64,000 nt of DNA, taken from assembly GCA_000708835.1 (NCBI GenBank), contig DF236998.1, positions 215,629-279,628 of the forward strand. The letters run 5' to 3'. The position numbers and the translations under genes are program-made. Below the pieces are notes generated by a model. That model was not told the origin of the DNA. It made no database searches and worked only from the letters and a program-made list of their open reading frames with translations. Below, in pieces: positions 23,588 through 36,000 of the stretch (position 1 is its first letter; every line of letters begins with the position of its first letter). The DNA is from Klebsormidium nitens (taxonomy: Eukaryota > Streptophyta > Klebsormidiophyceae > Klebsormidiales > Klebsormidiaceae).

Positions 23588-25297
23588 GGGGGGAGATGTT
23601 AACCCAGATATTAACCTAGATGTTGAAACATGTACTTCACTTTTGCGGAGCGTTTTGGAAGAGGCGCAGAGGCTGAGATGGTCGAGGGGGGCTTTGACTC
23701 AGGCAGCGGTAGAACAGTGGACGAAGAGTTCAGGATTCGAAGTGGTAATGATGCAGCCGTTTGACGCAGATTATTGAAAGAGCAGAGTGTTGAACGGCCA
23801 ACCTGCTTCCCTAATACTTGATGACGAGTCAGCTCGTGCTCATTCTTCGGATCAATTCTGTATAATCTTATGAGTCAAACCACAACTAGTCAGCCTGAAC
23901 AGCCGTTTGAGATTAAGACTGTGCTTTTGCAACCTCTTTCGGGGCGCTGAAGTTAAAAGGCCCGCTGACGCGCATAAGAACATGCGCATGCAATATGATA
24001 GTGCGAGTCGCGGTCAATTGACTTTGCATGCACTCCCGGCATCTACCAAAACAAATGTAGTGCTTGAGCGCACTGATGGACGCGTGGACAGCTCTTGAAA
24101 TACTCAGTAGCCTGCGGTAAAAGTGTAGAAGCATGACTGCAGGTGCATTGCATGCATGGAAGTTGTAATCAGCATTCAACGATTTCATGGATCGATCTTA
24201 ATTAGCCAAATGCCAGTGGCAACATATCGATAAGCAAGCAAGAGTATAATGTGAACATGGCTTTGGACGCGCGCGCGCAAATGTGATGCAGAGAAGCACT
24301 AGGTCGAAGTTGCTCCGACTCAAGCACCAACCGGTCACTTCAATTTGGTGACTTACTGGAGTGCGTCGATCGCGATCAGCACGCTCGCATGCCTTGACGG
24401 TTGAAACATGCATCAGGATATTTAGCATAGATCCGCAATAGCGTGGATTGATCTCGTGCAGGGATTATGCAGGCTTGACATAATCCAGGCGGCCATTCCT
24501 TACAGTCACCATCCTTGACGTATCTAGATGAACAACCAACGAGTCAGCCAGAAATAAAGCTCGCCGGCTTGAGTCTTCAGTCACAAAATTTGGGGGATGC
24601 CACGCTGGCATGCATTTGGCCCCTAGCTCCCATCCTTTGATGGTTCTACCGTCCAGTCACACGCAGAATCTGAATCCTTCAGGGTTACAAATGCTCAGAA
24701 CTTTTGACCTTTATCAAAACCAGGTTTCGCTATAGGATACAGGTAACATTGGCAATCAGAAACCTGAAGTGCACGCCGGTACCTAGAATGTAGACCACAA
24801 GAACTAATTGCTCGGAGAAGACCAGATAAAGGACATGTTACCCGAAACCACGCAATGCTATCAGTCTCAGGCACATGGGAAGCTCTATGTACACAAGTGT
24901 CGCTGATTCTGGCTTGAGCGCGAACAAGACGTCTAGTCGAAGCGCAGCTCGGGGAACGACCACTTGAGGTGCTGGAAAAACGGAAAGGAAACAAGTGAGC
25001 TGTCTCAACGAACGCAGAGGAAAGAGTTGCTCGCTGTCATTCTTAAAAGTCTTTGCTTTCCGATCTAAGCAAGCAAGAAAGGGCTTATACATGCCAATCG
25101 AAAGTACCATGTCTGATCGCTCCCATTGCCCAAGCAACTTGCTTCTCACCAGATGACCTAGCCTTCTTGAGAACGACTTCGGCGGATGCGACACAATGAT
25201 TCACCGAGTAGGACGTTCTTCTGGTTGCGATAGGTCGCATCTGTGCCACGATGTTCCTGGTGTGCACTCAAGGAGGTCACAAGATCCTCACCAGTAC
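23588..25297. other. Convergent intergenic spacer
   Basis: This is the 1.7-kb spacer between the RCC2-like gene (+) and the unknown gene ending at 25298 (-). Only unsupported open frames are seen, such as a minus-strand frame at 24838-25194 that would fall in the 3' UTR of the unknown gene. A short cgcgcgcgc run lies near 24270. Confidence 0.5.
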
Positions 25298-27952
25298 CTA
25301 CACGAAGTCTGCCAGACTACTCAACGACCAGTCGATGCGGCTTTTGTGGGCGCTCAAGAACCGAGCGACCTTGTCGGTAAGGCCCAGCTTGACGATGGAG
25401 TCCGCATGGTGCCTCAGGAATCGCTGAAGACATGCGAGCGCGTCCGAATCGAGTTCGTCGAACTGATGGGTTGGCACCTTGGAGAGATTCGGCAGTACGT
25501 CCGCGACGTAGTTAGCGACCCACACTGTGCACAGCAAAAGATCGTCCGCTGACGTCAAGCTAGCTGGAACAGCGCCTGCTTCTGGAGCAAATGCCTAAAC
25601 TGTAGCATCACTTGTCTATCGCACTTGTTTTGTGATGCCTTTGCCCTTGCCTTGTCTGAATGGTTTCGTACTACAGATTGTCGAGAATTGAAGAATATCT
25701 GTCCGGAGCCAGCGGAGCAAGTTGAAGGAGGATGATATGATATGATATGATATGATATGATATGATATGATGGTCATCCACGATGCAGAAAAATCTCGCA
25801 AGCGAAGACCACGACCAGATGAGGATTTGTCAAGTTGACCGGGGTGGATATTTGCAAGAGGCAGGAAAAGCTTTGAAGCGCTCCAAGGCCTTCGGCATTT
25901 GCTCTAGCACAACAGCACCTGTCGACAGTGGGGAGCTCGATGGCCTTCGATACACCCCCTGCAAAAGCGACCACATTTCGAGCACAAGAAGGCCCGGCTC
26001 ACTAGAAGACCTGTTGATAGCAGGAGAACATGCCTGGATTGTTGACGCTTAGGGCATACGCGTATTGCCGCCGGAAAGTCGCTGTGAGCTTGGAGATGCA
26101 TGCAGAACAATTTCCATGGCTGATGCATGTCGCATCCTGCATCAGTAGACAAAGCAGACCCCTGCTGATGTCAGTGAAGACTAGGCGCGCACTTTGACAG
26201 CCGAGCTAACGACAAACTCCATGAAAGACGTTCAATGGCGAAGGACTGAGCCTTTCGTTTGATTGTCAACCGCAAACCTGAGCTTGCCATCCTCGGTTTC
26301 AAACAAGAGTGAAGCAACAGACCCCAGAGCAACGTGCCAAGAAGGGATACAGATTATCCATTCCCATCGCCTCCATCCGACCAAAGTCAACCTTCGCCGG
26401 TGATTCCATCGAAAGGCTAATGAAAAAGATCTTTCACTTGCACCAACCTGCGCCGCCCGAACTTTGGGGCATCATGGTGGCGGTGTGCTCGACAAGGAAT
26501 GAGTTTGCCTTGTGAACGGTCCCGGGAGATATGCACAGCTGGTCAGGGTAGAAAACGTCGCCTGCAAGGCCCATCAGCCTCCGCATAGCCTCCACAGAGT
26601 CTAAGGTGAACTGGTCAGGTGGGACGGCATCGGCTCCAACCTCCAGCCGATACTGTTCGTAGTCCTCTGGTTTCCGCAAATACTTGGCCGCCCATTCTTC
26701 ACCCGAATCCAGCCGTGGCTGACCTGAGAAGACAAAAAGGAGAGAAAGAGAGACTTGCTATATTTGTAGTCTGGTTGTCAGAAAATGGTTGCGGTGAGGT
26801 TTACACCTGATGCCGAATCCAATGTGCACAACCTGCGCAATCATGCATCCGTTGAGAATATCTCCAGGACACTTTCTGCAGCATCATCTTCACAGCCATC
26901 GAGAAAGTTCAAGATCAGTGTCAGCATGCTAGCTCTTCACAGAAAAGTCCAGAGTTCCAAGAAGCTCGAACGAACCATAGGGCAATTTCTGACTGGAGCG
27001 TTTATGAAGCTGCAGCTCACTTGGATAGCTAAAGAAGACAATCTTCTGCCCCTCTTCGAGCGCATCCGCACACGGAATCTTCCACTCTGTCCAGCCTCCG
27101 ATCTTTTCCACGTTTCTCGCTTGGGCATGCGAAAGATCCGGGGATGCTCGAGGGGTGGCAAGAGTGCGGGTTAGAAACGAGGGAACATGGAGCTGTTTGT
27201 CGAGCTTGGCCCGCTCGAGACATGGAGTGACAGGCCAGAGCCGCACAGTCTGCATATGGAGTGGGCCTCGATGCATGGTCCGACACGTACACCAATCTGA
27301 GCTGACTTTTTATTTACAGCATGCCAGCAATTATACACCAAACTGGGTTGTTTTCATTTGTGTTTTTCTGCATATTTGGTTGATGAATAAAGAAAATTTG
27401 ATCCACAAATCCATGCAAAGCTCCAATCATAGTGCGAAGCCCTAGGAAGCAAGTTAACTTAAGGCGTTCACAACCCACCCCGTAGTTGATGCTAGCCAGC
27501 CCAAGGTGGACGATGCTGGATACGCGAAGGTTTCTGCCGTGAATGATATGCGTTGGGAGAAAGAAATCGACAGCGTTGTCTGACCCGTAAGCAGGGGTCA
27601 AGGGGATTATGGTACCTCCACCATCTGAGATTGACTGCCCTATAAGGAGACCACCCATCATCTCCCCATCATACGTGCCCAGCCTTGCAAGAGGAAAAAA
27701 ATCTGCCTCACATTCCGTCATTGAAGCTGGATCAAGGTCTGGAGGAACCACGACGCTCCGACTGCCGTCAAACTTGTACATGCGCTTGAAGCCTGTGTGA
27801 CCGTGCGACGGGCCTACGTAAATTGGCTTTTGCTCATCCAGATTGTGAACATCTTCCTCAACATCAGGACCGGGATCAGTCTCTTGGAAAGCCATCTCTT
27901 CTTGGCTGGACGTTCTTGCTAGGTCCTCTTCTTCGCCGCCCTTCCCGGACAT
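25298..27952 (-). CDS. Unknown protein, four exons
   Basis: I do not recognise this protein. Four minus-strand exons, 27952-27479, 27249-27021, 26723-26448 and 25563-25298, have GT-AG borders and phases 0, 1 and 1 that close exactly, giving 414 residues. An alternative in-frame start lies at 27967. The N-terminal ~45 residues are acidic and low-complexity. The remainder looks globular: GPSHGHTGFKRMYKFDG, FFPLARLGTYDGEMMGG, then GGWTEWKIPCADALEEG, FTLDSVEAMRRLMGLAGDVF, and a helical C-terminal end LACLQRFLRHHADSIVKLG. There is no signal peptide, membrane span or cysteine-rich motif. Phase closure and the protein-like composition support it as a real gene. The function is unknown. Confidence 0.65.
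25732..25771. repeat. (ATGAT)n microsatellite
   Basis: About eight perfect units of the pentamer atgat lie in the third intron of the unknown minus-strand gene. Confidence 0.95.
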
Positions 27953-29310
27953 TGTGCGCCTCGTCATTCGTGTGAACCAAGTTTTGACCACCCTGACAGC
28001 TGAGAACAGGGTGTTCCGTACAAACCTAACCAGCTTTTCTTCCCTATCATCTCCCTGGCCGGTGCAACAATGCCTTTCGCTCCTGCTATTGAAGTTACAG
28101 CTCAAACCATCTTGCCAATAGGGCGTGCATTTGTGCAGTCAATTGCGGCCTGCCAACTGTAGCTGCTTAGCCGCCTGATACTAGATGTTTCGTTGAAGCT
28201 CAATGCGAGCCGTCTCCTCTAGCTTCTGCTTACCGGCAATCTGCTCCGACGGTCCTCACAGCTTCCCAGTCTTCCCCTCTAAGCTGTATTATTATAAGCT
28301 GCTTGAGCTGAAAGGTGAAGCGGCCGCCGCACAGGGCCGACCGTCGACCTTGAACTTGCCAAGAGGTTCAGGGTTTGAACTTCGTGAGACAGGTGGTGAC
28401 GTCACTGATCGTGCACAGTAGTTATCACGTCTATAACTGGTACATGATGCGCATCATGCTGCCGTTCAAAACCTCGTGCTTCCTACTTCATTGAAGCTTT
28501 TAAACCGTCAGAACTAGGGGATCATTTCAAGGAGTGGTAGTCTGTAGGCCGAAGGACTGAGCACAATGTTCACCTTTCTCAATAATGAAAGATCATGCTG
28601 GCGCAAGCGCAGTGTACTAAGATGCTCAGTGGTATGAAGACATGCCCAGCAGCCACTACCTAGCTAAGTTGAGCGCATGGGCTGGCATGGGCATGTGCAG
28701 CTGCAGTACTGCGGTTTCAACCAACCAATCAGTGATGGTTGTATAGAACGAACATCCCTAATCAAGTCAAAGTGCCGTATCAGCCTGGCATCTAAATATA
28801 TAAGATTTGAATCAAATGCGTGGTAATACAAGCAATCGTATGTGTGTAAGCCCCTATGGTCGGAAAGCTGTCAAGGACATACTAACACACAAACCCGTGC
28901 ACACGTCTGTATTTTGGAAGTGACCGTCCTGCCGTATCTAAGTTGTTTGCTCGCGCTCTGTCTACGTACATGCATCATGTGCCTCAGTGTGTGACCAGAC
29001 TCAGATATTTGAGCAGCTGGCTTAAGCTAAACGACGAGGTGTACGTGCCAAGTATCAAGTCATCTAGCTCACACGAGTTTGGCGGCCAAACCCCGGATAC
29101 CATACTCTGCCATAAAATGCCTCGTACATCTCCGTCACAGAACTCCTTGTGCATAACTTTTCATCGTAGTCTCAAAATACCCATGTCACCACCTCATATA
29201 TGCTCGAAAGATGGATTTCGGATATCTGAAATACGATAAGCATCGCCCCGTTTTTTGATTGATCGAATGACAACACGTCAAGTCCTAATGTGCAACAAGC
29301 ACAGGCGTTC
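27953..29310. other. Intergenic spacer
   Basis: This lies between the start of the unknown gene (-) and the stop codon of ndhT (-). It should hold the former's promoter and the latter's 3' UTR. No exon or RNA gene is recognised. Confidence 0.5.
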
Positions 29311-32189
29311 TTAAGACGGCGCAGGGTTCTTGATAAACAGAATGTACAGCGCCGTCCCGATGGCGGCAGCAAAAGCAAACATGTCGAACAAGAGCGCAGA
29401 CGTCGACTGCGCCGACAGCTCTACGTTCTTGCCGTCAAAGAAATCCTTGTCGAAGTCCCCGTACTTTATCGGCCGCTGCCCCGGACCGTTCGGGCCCCAT
29501 TGTCCGCGATCGGTCTCGTACGGCCAGATAAAGTCCCCATCGTCTGGCTTCGATTGCACGGCGAGCTGCCAGTCGTACAAACGCCGGCGCGTCTCGTCAC
29601 TCAGAACCTGCTCACAAGAAGAGTTTCAGAATGGAACGAACGATTGCTGTCGTTTTCAATGGGAATTTTGATACCACTCTGAGAAAAAGCCACCACAGCA
29701 TCGCACAAGAAGCTCACATCAGGCTACCGGACTGCTTACAACCCAGACCCCTAAAGCCTTTGCTGATCGTGGATTGTCAACATCAAAACGCCCTCTCATT
29801 CCTGAGGGGAACCTCTTTCAACCTGGTCGACCAACAAACATTCACAATTCATGTAAGCCCGTTGTGAACGCTCTCCCCGAAATCGAAGGCTCTGCCGGAT
29901 CGCGTCAGAACGAAGCGGTCAGCGGCACTGCTCTCACCTCGTACGCCTCTCGTAGCCGGACGAACTTTTCCGCAGCAACGTCTTTGGGCAACGTAGATGT
30001 GTCGGGATGGTATACCGGCGCAAGCTTGCGGAACGCCGCACGGACCGCATCGATGTCCGCAGAGGGGAGAAGACCCAAAAACCTGTAGGCGACGTGAGTC
30101 GGATCAGTGTTGATTCCCGGTAGGCCAACAAGTTCGGATGTGCAATTTCGAGACTTTCTGCAAGGGTTTACTGTAACCAGGGCGGGTTGCGGAAACTGGT
30201 TTGGATGGTCCAGCTTCTTGTTCTGGTGTCACAGCCGTCCTTTGTATTGATAAGCGTGAGTGCCGAGTACACGGACCATTGTCAGAACCTGAATTGACAC
30301 ACCAAGGAATGACGATTGGAGCATGTATAGAGGGATCGGAAGGGAGATGAATGAAGGGTTAAGCAGCTTGCGAAGCACGAAGTAGACAGAAGTACTTTTT
30401 AACAAGATTGTCGAAGGTTGTGCTAGCAGCTAACCCTCTTTGCATCCGAGGATTCAGATAATTGTGAAACAACGTCAGCATGCAGTGATGAACTAGTTCA
30501 AGAGATCGAAAAGTGCAGATCCTAGTCCATATGCGTCAGAGCGACAAACCGACATCTGGGGGCCAAGCAATACTGAAAAGCGTTCAAGCCAAAAGGTCGA
30601 TCAACCGCCGAGGTACATCCACATACCTCACTTTTCATTCCATCTTCACAGAAAGCATCCTCCAATATAGCAGACTAGTCGAGCAGTGCACTTCTGGAAT
30701 CGAGAGAGGAGCTCATAACCACTTCAATGCAGCTTAGACTGTACATTGCCAAGGTAAACAGGCCAGTCCAAAGATGTTTAGCAGGACTTCTAGCAACCAC
30801 AATACCTGTGCTCAAAAGACGCCCTGAAAGTGGTGGGGCTAACCACCAGGTAGTCTGTTGCTCAACCAGCAAACTACCAAGCTTTCACCAATCTCAAGCA
30901 CACCCTTCAACAGGGTTCTACACTGCGGTCCTACAGAAACTGCATTTTGACCATGAAAGTGACCGCTCCCTACGACCTAAATCTGGAAAAGCAGAGTGAG
31001 TAGCAAAAAAGAACAGAGATGCACATTTGTGGCCAAGCCCGCAGATTTTATAAGCGGAGAAAGCGCTTCTTGAAAGTAAGCATACTCTTGCTCACTTGTA
31101 GTGCGTCTCGTTCATGTCAAGGAGCAGGGGGATCAGCTGCGAGTTAATGGGCGACTTGTCGTCCTCTTCGCCCTTCTCCAAGTAGGCACCCCCGACCCAG
31201 CCCTCGTCATCATTGTCCCATTTGATCCTCCTATCCTGCACCAGTATCAAAGGCTATCAGGGGTGATCCTGGATGATGACTTGTGCCAGTGCTGCATGCC
31301 CCGATGGCCTGCAAAGTTGCAGGAGTTACACACTATGCAACTGCGCTGTCCCCTTTCCTATTTGAAACTAAGATGCAAAGAGAGGTCAATTATTGGTCAA
31401 GGGCTTTGATTGAAAAGTTTGAGGTTCAAGACACAGACTCTGAAAACATTTTGAATTTACCCTTGGGCTTTGAGAGTTAAGCTCGACAATGGACGGGAAC
31501 ATCCGAGGGTTGGGGAAGGTGCAAAAAGTCAACAGCATCAAGCTGCTCTCTGAAAGTTTGCCTGTCGGTGACCCTGTGCATGTGATCCTTGTGGAGTTAC
31601 TGTTGCCTGGCCAAATGCGATCAGTAACGTGCCAGAGCATGCGTGGATAGCCATCTCAACCTATTCTGGTCACTTTCTTATCACAGAAAGGTGCCTAAAT
31701 CAAAGTGTTTCTGGTGAACCACCCAGCTATTGGAATTTTTATGTTGTAGTCTGCCTTGTTTTGCATGTTGTCAAACGAACTTCCATTCCTTCCATGGCCT
31801 TGAGGCGCAAATGTAGGCCCGCATCAATAGTCAGCATGTTGATCTCCTTTCAAGGTGGTTCTGTGCAATGTTGTGCAATCACTTATAAAAGCATTGACAC
31901 CGCAATGACGAGTCATCAAGCTTACCTCACAGACAATTGCACCTGTCCGCTGCCGTCTGCTCTCTGCAGATGCATTCGCATGGCTGAGCCTTGCACCAAA
32001 CCAACTCGATTTGCGCAACGAGTATCTCCCCTTTGCGCCATTGGACCTTCTGGTGCAGCGGCAACACGGGCTTCCAATCCTTGGTTCCTTCAGCGGGGCC
32101 GCCCAGGAGCCGCTGATCTTCCGAGCCGCAATGTTGGTTTGGTGAATGCCATGCAGCCGACTCGGTCCCAAAACTTCAACGGCCTCCAT
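29311..32189 (-). CDS. ndhT: NdhT/CRRJ, J-domain subunit of the chloroplast NDH complex
   Basis: Four minus-strand exons, 32189-31926, 31235-31096, 30082-29938 and 29607-29311, close in phase to 281 residues. The first exon is Ser/Arg-rich and acidic-poor after its start, as expected for a plastid transit peptide. The J-like domain follows: NETHYKFLGLLPSADIDAV, the HPD motif in APVYHPDTSTLP, then EKFVRLREAYEVLSDETRRR and YDW. The tail has one hydrophobic span, ALLFDMFAFAAAIGTALYIL, a few residues before the C-terminus. J domain plus C-terminal membrane anchor is the architecture I recall for NdhT (CRRJ), which with NdhS and NdhU helps bind ferredoxin to the NDH-1 complex in cyclic electron flow around photosystem I. 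A generic plastid DnaJ-like membrane protein is the alternative. The second exon is too short to show as a long open frame. Confidence 0.8.
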
Positions 32190-33046
32190 TCCTTAGGCAG
32201 AGTAAAAGTTAGAGGTTCTAACGCTGGAATTTGAAGGTGCGCTGCAATCCGAATAGATCTGCGTGCAGCAGCAATGTGGAAACCCTGCATGTGTGTTGCT
32301 GGCTCATGGAGGCAGCCATAGAGGTCCCTGTGCATCTTAATTGAAAGGGATCTCAATAAATTGACGCAAAGAATTGCATGAACAGGAAGGAACCGTAAGA
32401 ACGTTTTCCGGAACTACCGTTTGCTGGCCTTACATGGAAGCCCTCTAGAGGTAGCTCCCGAATAGCCAAAAAAGCGGTGTCAAGAGTTTAAAGGTTTTGG
32501 CAGACGCTCAGGGAAAGGTCATCAGATGGTCATCTTGTCTCAAATGCCTGCACTGGCAGGCAGGCGGCAGGAAACTTTCCTGGCTAGGAACTGGAATGCC
32601 GCTTGGGGGAGGCGCAGAGATGCATGCTTGTTCAAACAGAGCACATTGAGCCGAACAGCAAAAGAAGAGCTGGCCGGACTGCGGTGGCAGCTTCATCTTT
32701 GCATCAAGAATCCTGAAGTTGTAGATAGCGCTCCTTGAAGATGTTTGGGCTTGGCACCAATGCGGCGAGAAAGTCCAGGTCCTTCATTTCCATTGGTTTT
32801 CCTTTCGGAATGCTTAAGTCTGCAAAGCTGATGGAGCCTTCAGCATTAGTGGTTGCAAGAGGAGGGAGAAACCCCCTGGAAATCTCATCAGCTAGCCTCC
32901 TAGAAAGTAACCTCCCCCTTGGGCAAAAGCAAACAGCTTCTTGATGTCACGCCTCTTCTTGGCTGCGTGCTAGCAAGAGGCTGAAAGCTGGCACAGCTTG
33001 GGAGAATCGATCAACCGATATGGTTCGGGAGAAGTGAGTAACAAGT
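32190..33046. other. Divergent spacer between ndhT and POLH
   Basis: The ndhT start (-) and POLH start (+) flank this 0.86-kb region, so both promoters should lie here. It also contains an unexplained protein-like minus-strand frame, listed next. Confidence 0.5.
32704..32899 (-). other. Orphan protein-like 3' exon or gene fragment
   Basis: On the minus strand an acceptor-like tract ending in ctag precedes 65 in-frame codons ending in TGA at 32704-32706. The peptide includes LADEISRGFLPPLATTN, DLSIPKGKPMEMKDL and FLAALVPSPNIFKERYLQ and looks like real protein. No upstream exon fits in the 150 bases left before POLH begins on the other strand, and there is no in-frame ATG in that gap. It may be a gene fragment, an exon of an overlapping gene, or chance. 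I do not recognise the family. Confidence 0.3.
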
Positions 33047-36000
33047 ATGGCCCGGGTCATAGTCCACGTCGACCTGGACGCGTTCTACGCCGCAGTGGAG
33101 CAAGTGCGCCTGGGGCTTCCCCTTGACCAACCACTTGCCGTCCAGCAATGGGAGGGCCTAATTGCGGTCAACTACGCGGCGCGGGCCAAGGGCGTCACCC
33201 GTTTCATGGCAATCGCCGAGGCCAAGCAAAAGTGTCCGGACCTGAGACTGGTGCACGTGGAGGTGATCGGTGGGAGTTCCAAGCGGGAGGAAGGGAAGGT
33301 GTCGCTCGAGCGATACCGCCAGGCTTCAGCCAACATCCTCCCGATCTTTCACCGCTTCTCGCCCCTGTGCGAGAAGGCAAGCATCGATGAGGCCTACCTG
33401 GACTTGACCGCGCAGGTCGAGGCGCTCCTTAACCAGAGCCCCGAGCCTGAAACTGCCCCGGTTTACGATAACCCTGAGACCGCTAGCGCCAGCGAGAAGT
33501 CTGAGCCAATCAGCATGGCAAGTGTACAGAGCCGTTCGGACGTCATCGTTCTGGACGGTCCGTTGGATCCGTCCAATGAGTATGATCGTCGGCTGCTCGC
33601 GGGGGCGACGATCGTGGCGCAGATGAGAGAGGCGGTGTTCCACGAGCTCGGGTACACTTGTTCTGCGGGCATCGCGCCGAATAAGCTATTGGCAAAGCTC
33701 GCATCGGCAATGAACAAGCCGTACAAGCAGACGGTGGTGACGCCACGGGCGATCCCGGGGCTGATGAAAGACTTCCCGATGCGCAAGATCAGGAACCTGG
33801 GGGGGAAGATGGTGAGGGATACTTCGTCTTATCTACATTCCAGTCTTTTTAAACCTCTAAGGTGTTTCAACTTTGTGGTGGTAACCTGGGTCCTTCCTTT
33901 GTCGGAGGGCTTGTAGGTATTTGTGAAGGAGACAGGAGACGTTACAACCGTTTTGATTTACGCGCAGACTTCACCCTGAATATCGCAAAGCACTCTGCCG
34001 AAAAGCCCCATGTCTCTTCATCTTTCTTTCTGGAAGATCGGACAATAAATTAAAAAACCGGGGGTCCAGGTCGACAAGGGGCCGACCTACGACCGATCGC
34101 TAACTCGTTCCGTTCCCTTTCCAATGTTCACACTAGCATCTTTCAAGATACACCTTCATTCTCTTCTTCACCGGACAACGAGCTCTGCGGTTCACGCTCA
34201 CACCAGCATCTCCCATCACATTCAACATCCCTTTCTTCTCTGCAGTGGCAAGGAGCGGACCCACGAAACTCTGCTTGCCAACCCAGTCTATTTTCGTCAC
34301 AACCCTTGCGCAGCACCTTTCAACGTCCGCCTTCCCTCTCTTCTTCACAGGGAAAAGAGCTCTGCGACACGCTTGGGTGCGAAACCGCAGGAGACGTGCA
34401 AAAGATCCCGGAAGCGGTCCTCATCGAGAAGCTGGGCGATAAGATGGGCCCCTGGGTATTTCGGGCGGTCCGGGGGATACACGACGAGCCAGTACAAACG
34501 CGCCAGATCAGCAAGTCGATGCTCGCGGCCAAGTCGTACAGCCTGACCAACAGCATTGAGGACGTCAGGTGGGGGATCTGGATGTCGTGTGATGCTGAAG
34601 TCTTTCGGTAGTGGAGTTCAGGGGCTTTCGATTCTTCGTTTGACGATGATACGTCAGGTGGGGGTTCTGAAGTCCTTATGATGCTGAGGTCTTTAGGTGG
34701 TGGAGTTCGGAGGCTTTTGGGGTTCATTGACTTGACGATGTCGGTTTGGGGTGTGGATAATTTTGGCAAAAACGGCCGGAAGAGTCGGAGAGACGGCAGG
34801 ACTCAGGCGGGGTGTTTCTGAGGATCTGAGGGTCTGGGACTTCTGATCTTGAGTTGAGGGCTCCAGTCGTTCAGGTGATTGCAGCATCGAGGGGGAAGGG
34901 AAGCAAATCCAGAGCGTTGTGCTTTTCGTTTTGAGTCGAGGGTCGTGGTTCTGAAATCTTGGTTTTTCTTAAAGCTGCGGGTGTGATATGCAGCCATGAA
35001 GCTATCTCATGATGCGAGAGTTTCGCGATCTGATGTTGATTTTGATTCCACGCTTTGCTGGTTAGAAGATTTGGAAAGAGACAACAAATCGCTTTGGTTT
35101 TCTTCTGGCCTCGATTGGCTGCGCATTTGTGAGATCTGGTCTGGAGCTTGCTCGACACCCGTGGCCAGGCGGCAGAAGTTGATTTGCAGCTGCAGGTCAC
35201 TCCGAAACCCGTCCTTGAATCGCATCCGCTTCGTTGTTAAGTGTTTCTCTTATCCGTCAATAGTCGCGTGGTTTTGACAGCTGCTGCTATCGTTTGCAAC
35301 AGCCAGGTGAAGAGACGCAGCAGCCGGATCGGATCTGAGCAGGCAGGAAGGGACGCAATCGAAGATGCGATGGAGGAACAGAAAGAGAAAAGTGTAAAGC
35401 CGATTCAGATTCGAACACAGCTGACAGGACAGAGGGATTCCTTGAGGCTGACTCTCCACTGCGCTCTGTGCAGGCATTGGCTGCGTTTGTTGTCGATGGA
35501 GCTGGCGGCGCGCATCGAGTACGACGTTAAGCTGAACAAGCGACGGCCGAAGACCTTTCACCTCTATTATCGGTAAGTGTTGAGCCGAAGCAACTTTGTC
35601 GTTAGGGAGCCTGGAAGCATTCATAGAATCTGGTGACCGATTACCCCTAAGATCTCTGCACCAGCCGATGATGACGGTAACTAGACTAGACGCTGTATCA
35701 AATCAGAGTCCAACGCAACGTCTTCTCTGGTCTTCAATCACAAGCTGGTGCCAAGTTCCCCCTATCTGCCAAGTTGAGTCATAAAGGGAATCGGGATGAT
35801 GCACCAACATAAAACCTCAAAACAAAACTTTGGTGCTCCGCACCACTATCCACCCTAACCCCCACCCTAACCCCGCCCGTCCTTCGGGCACTGACCTATC
35901 TCAACCTTGGCTGTATCTCAACCCGGTTAATGTTGCTCTCGCAGCGGCTTCGACTCCCGTCGTCGCATCCAGGAGCACTCCAAGTCGTGCCCCGTGCCCC

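Noticed and set aside
31489-31650. Plus-strand 53-codon frame beginning MDGNIRGLGKVQ
   Set aside because: It looks protein-like but lies inside an ndhT intron on the other strand, with no partner exon or motif.
32526-32944. Two plus-strand frames of ~70 codons upstream of POLH
   Set aside because: No motifs; the second is antisense to the more protein-like minus-strand frame at 32704-32899.
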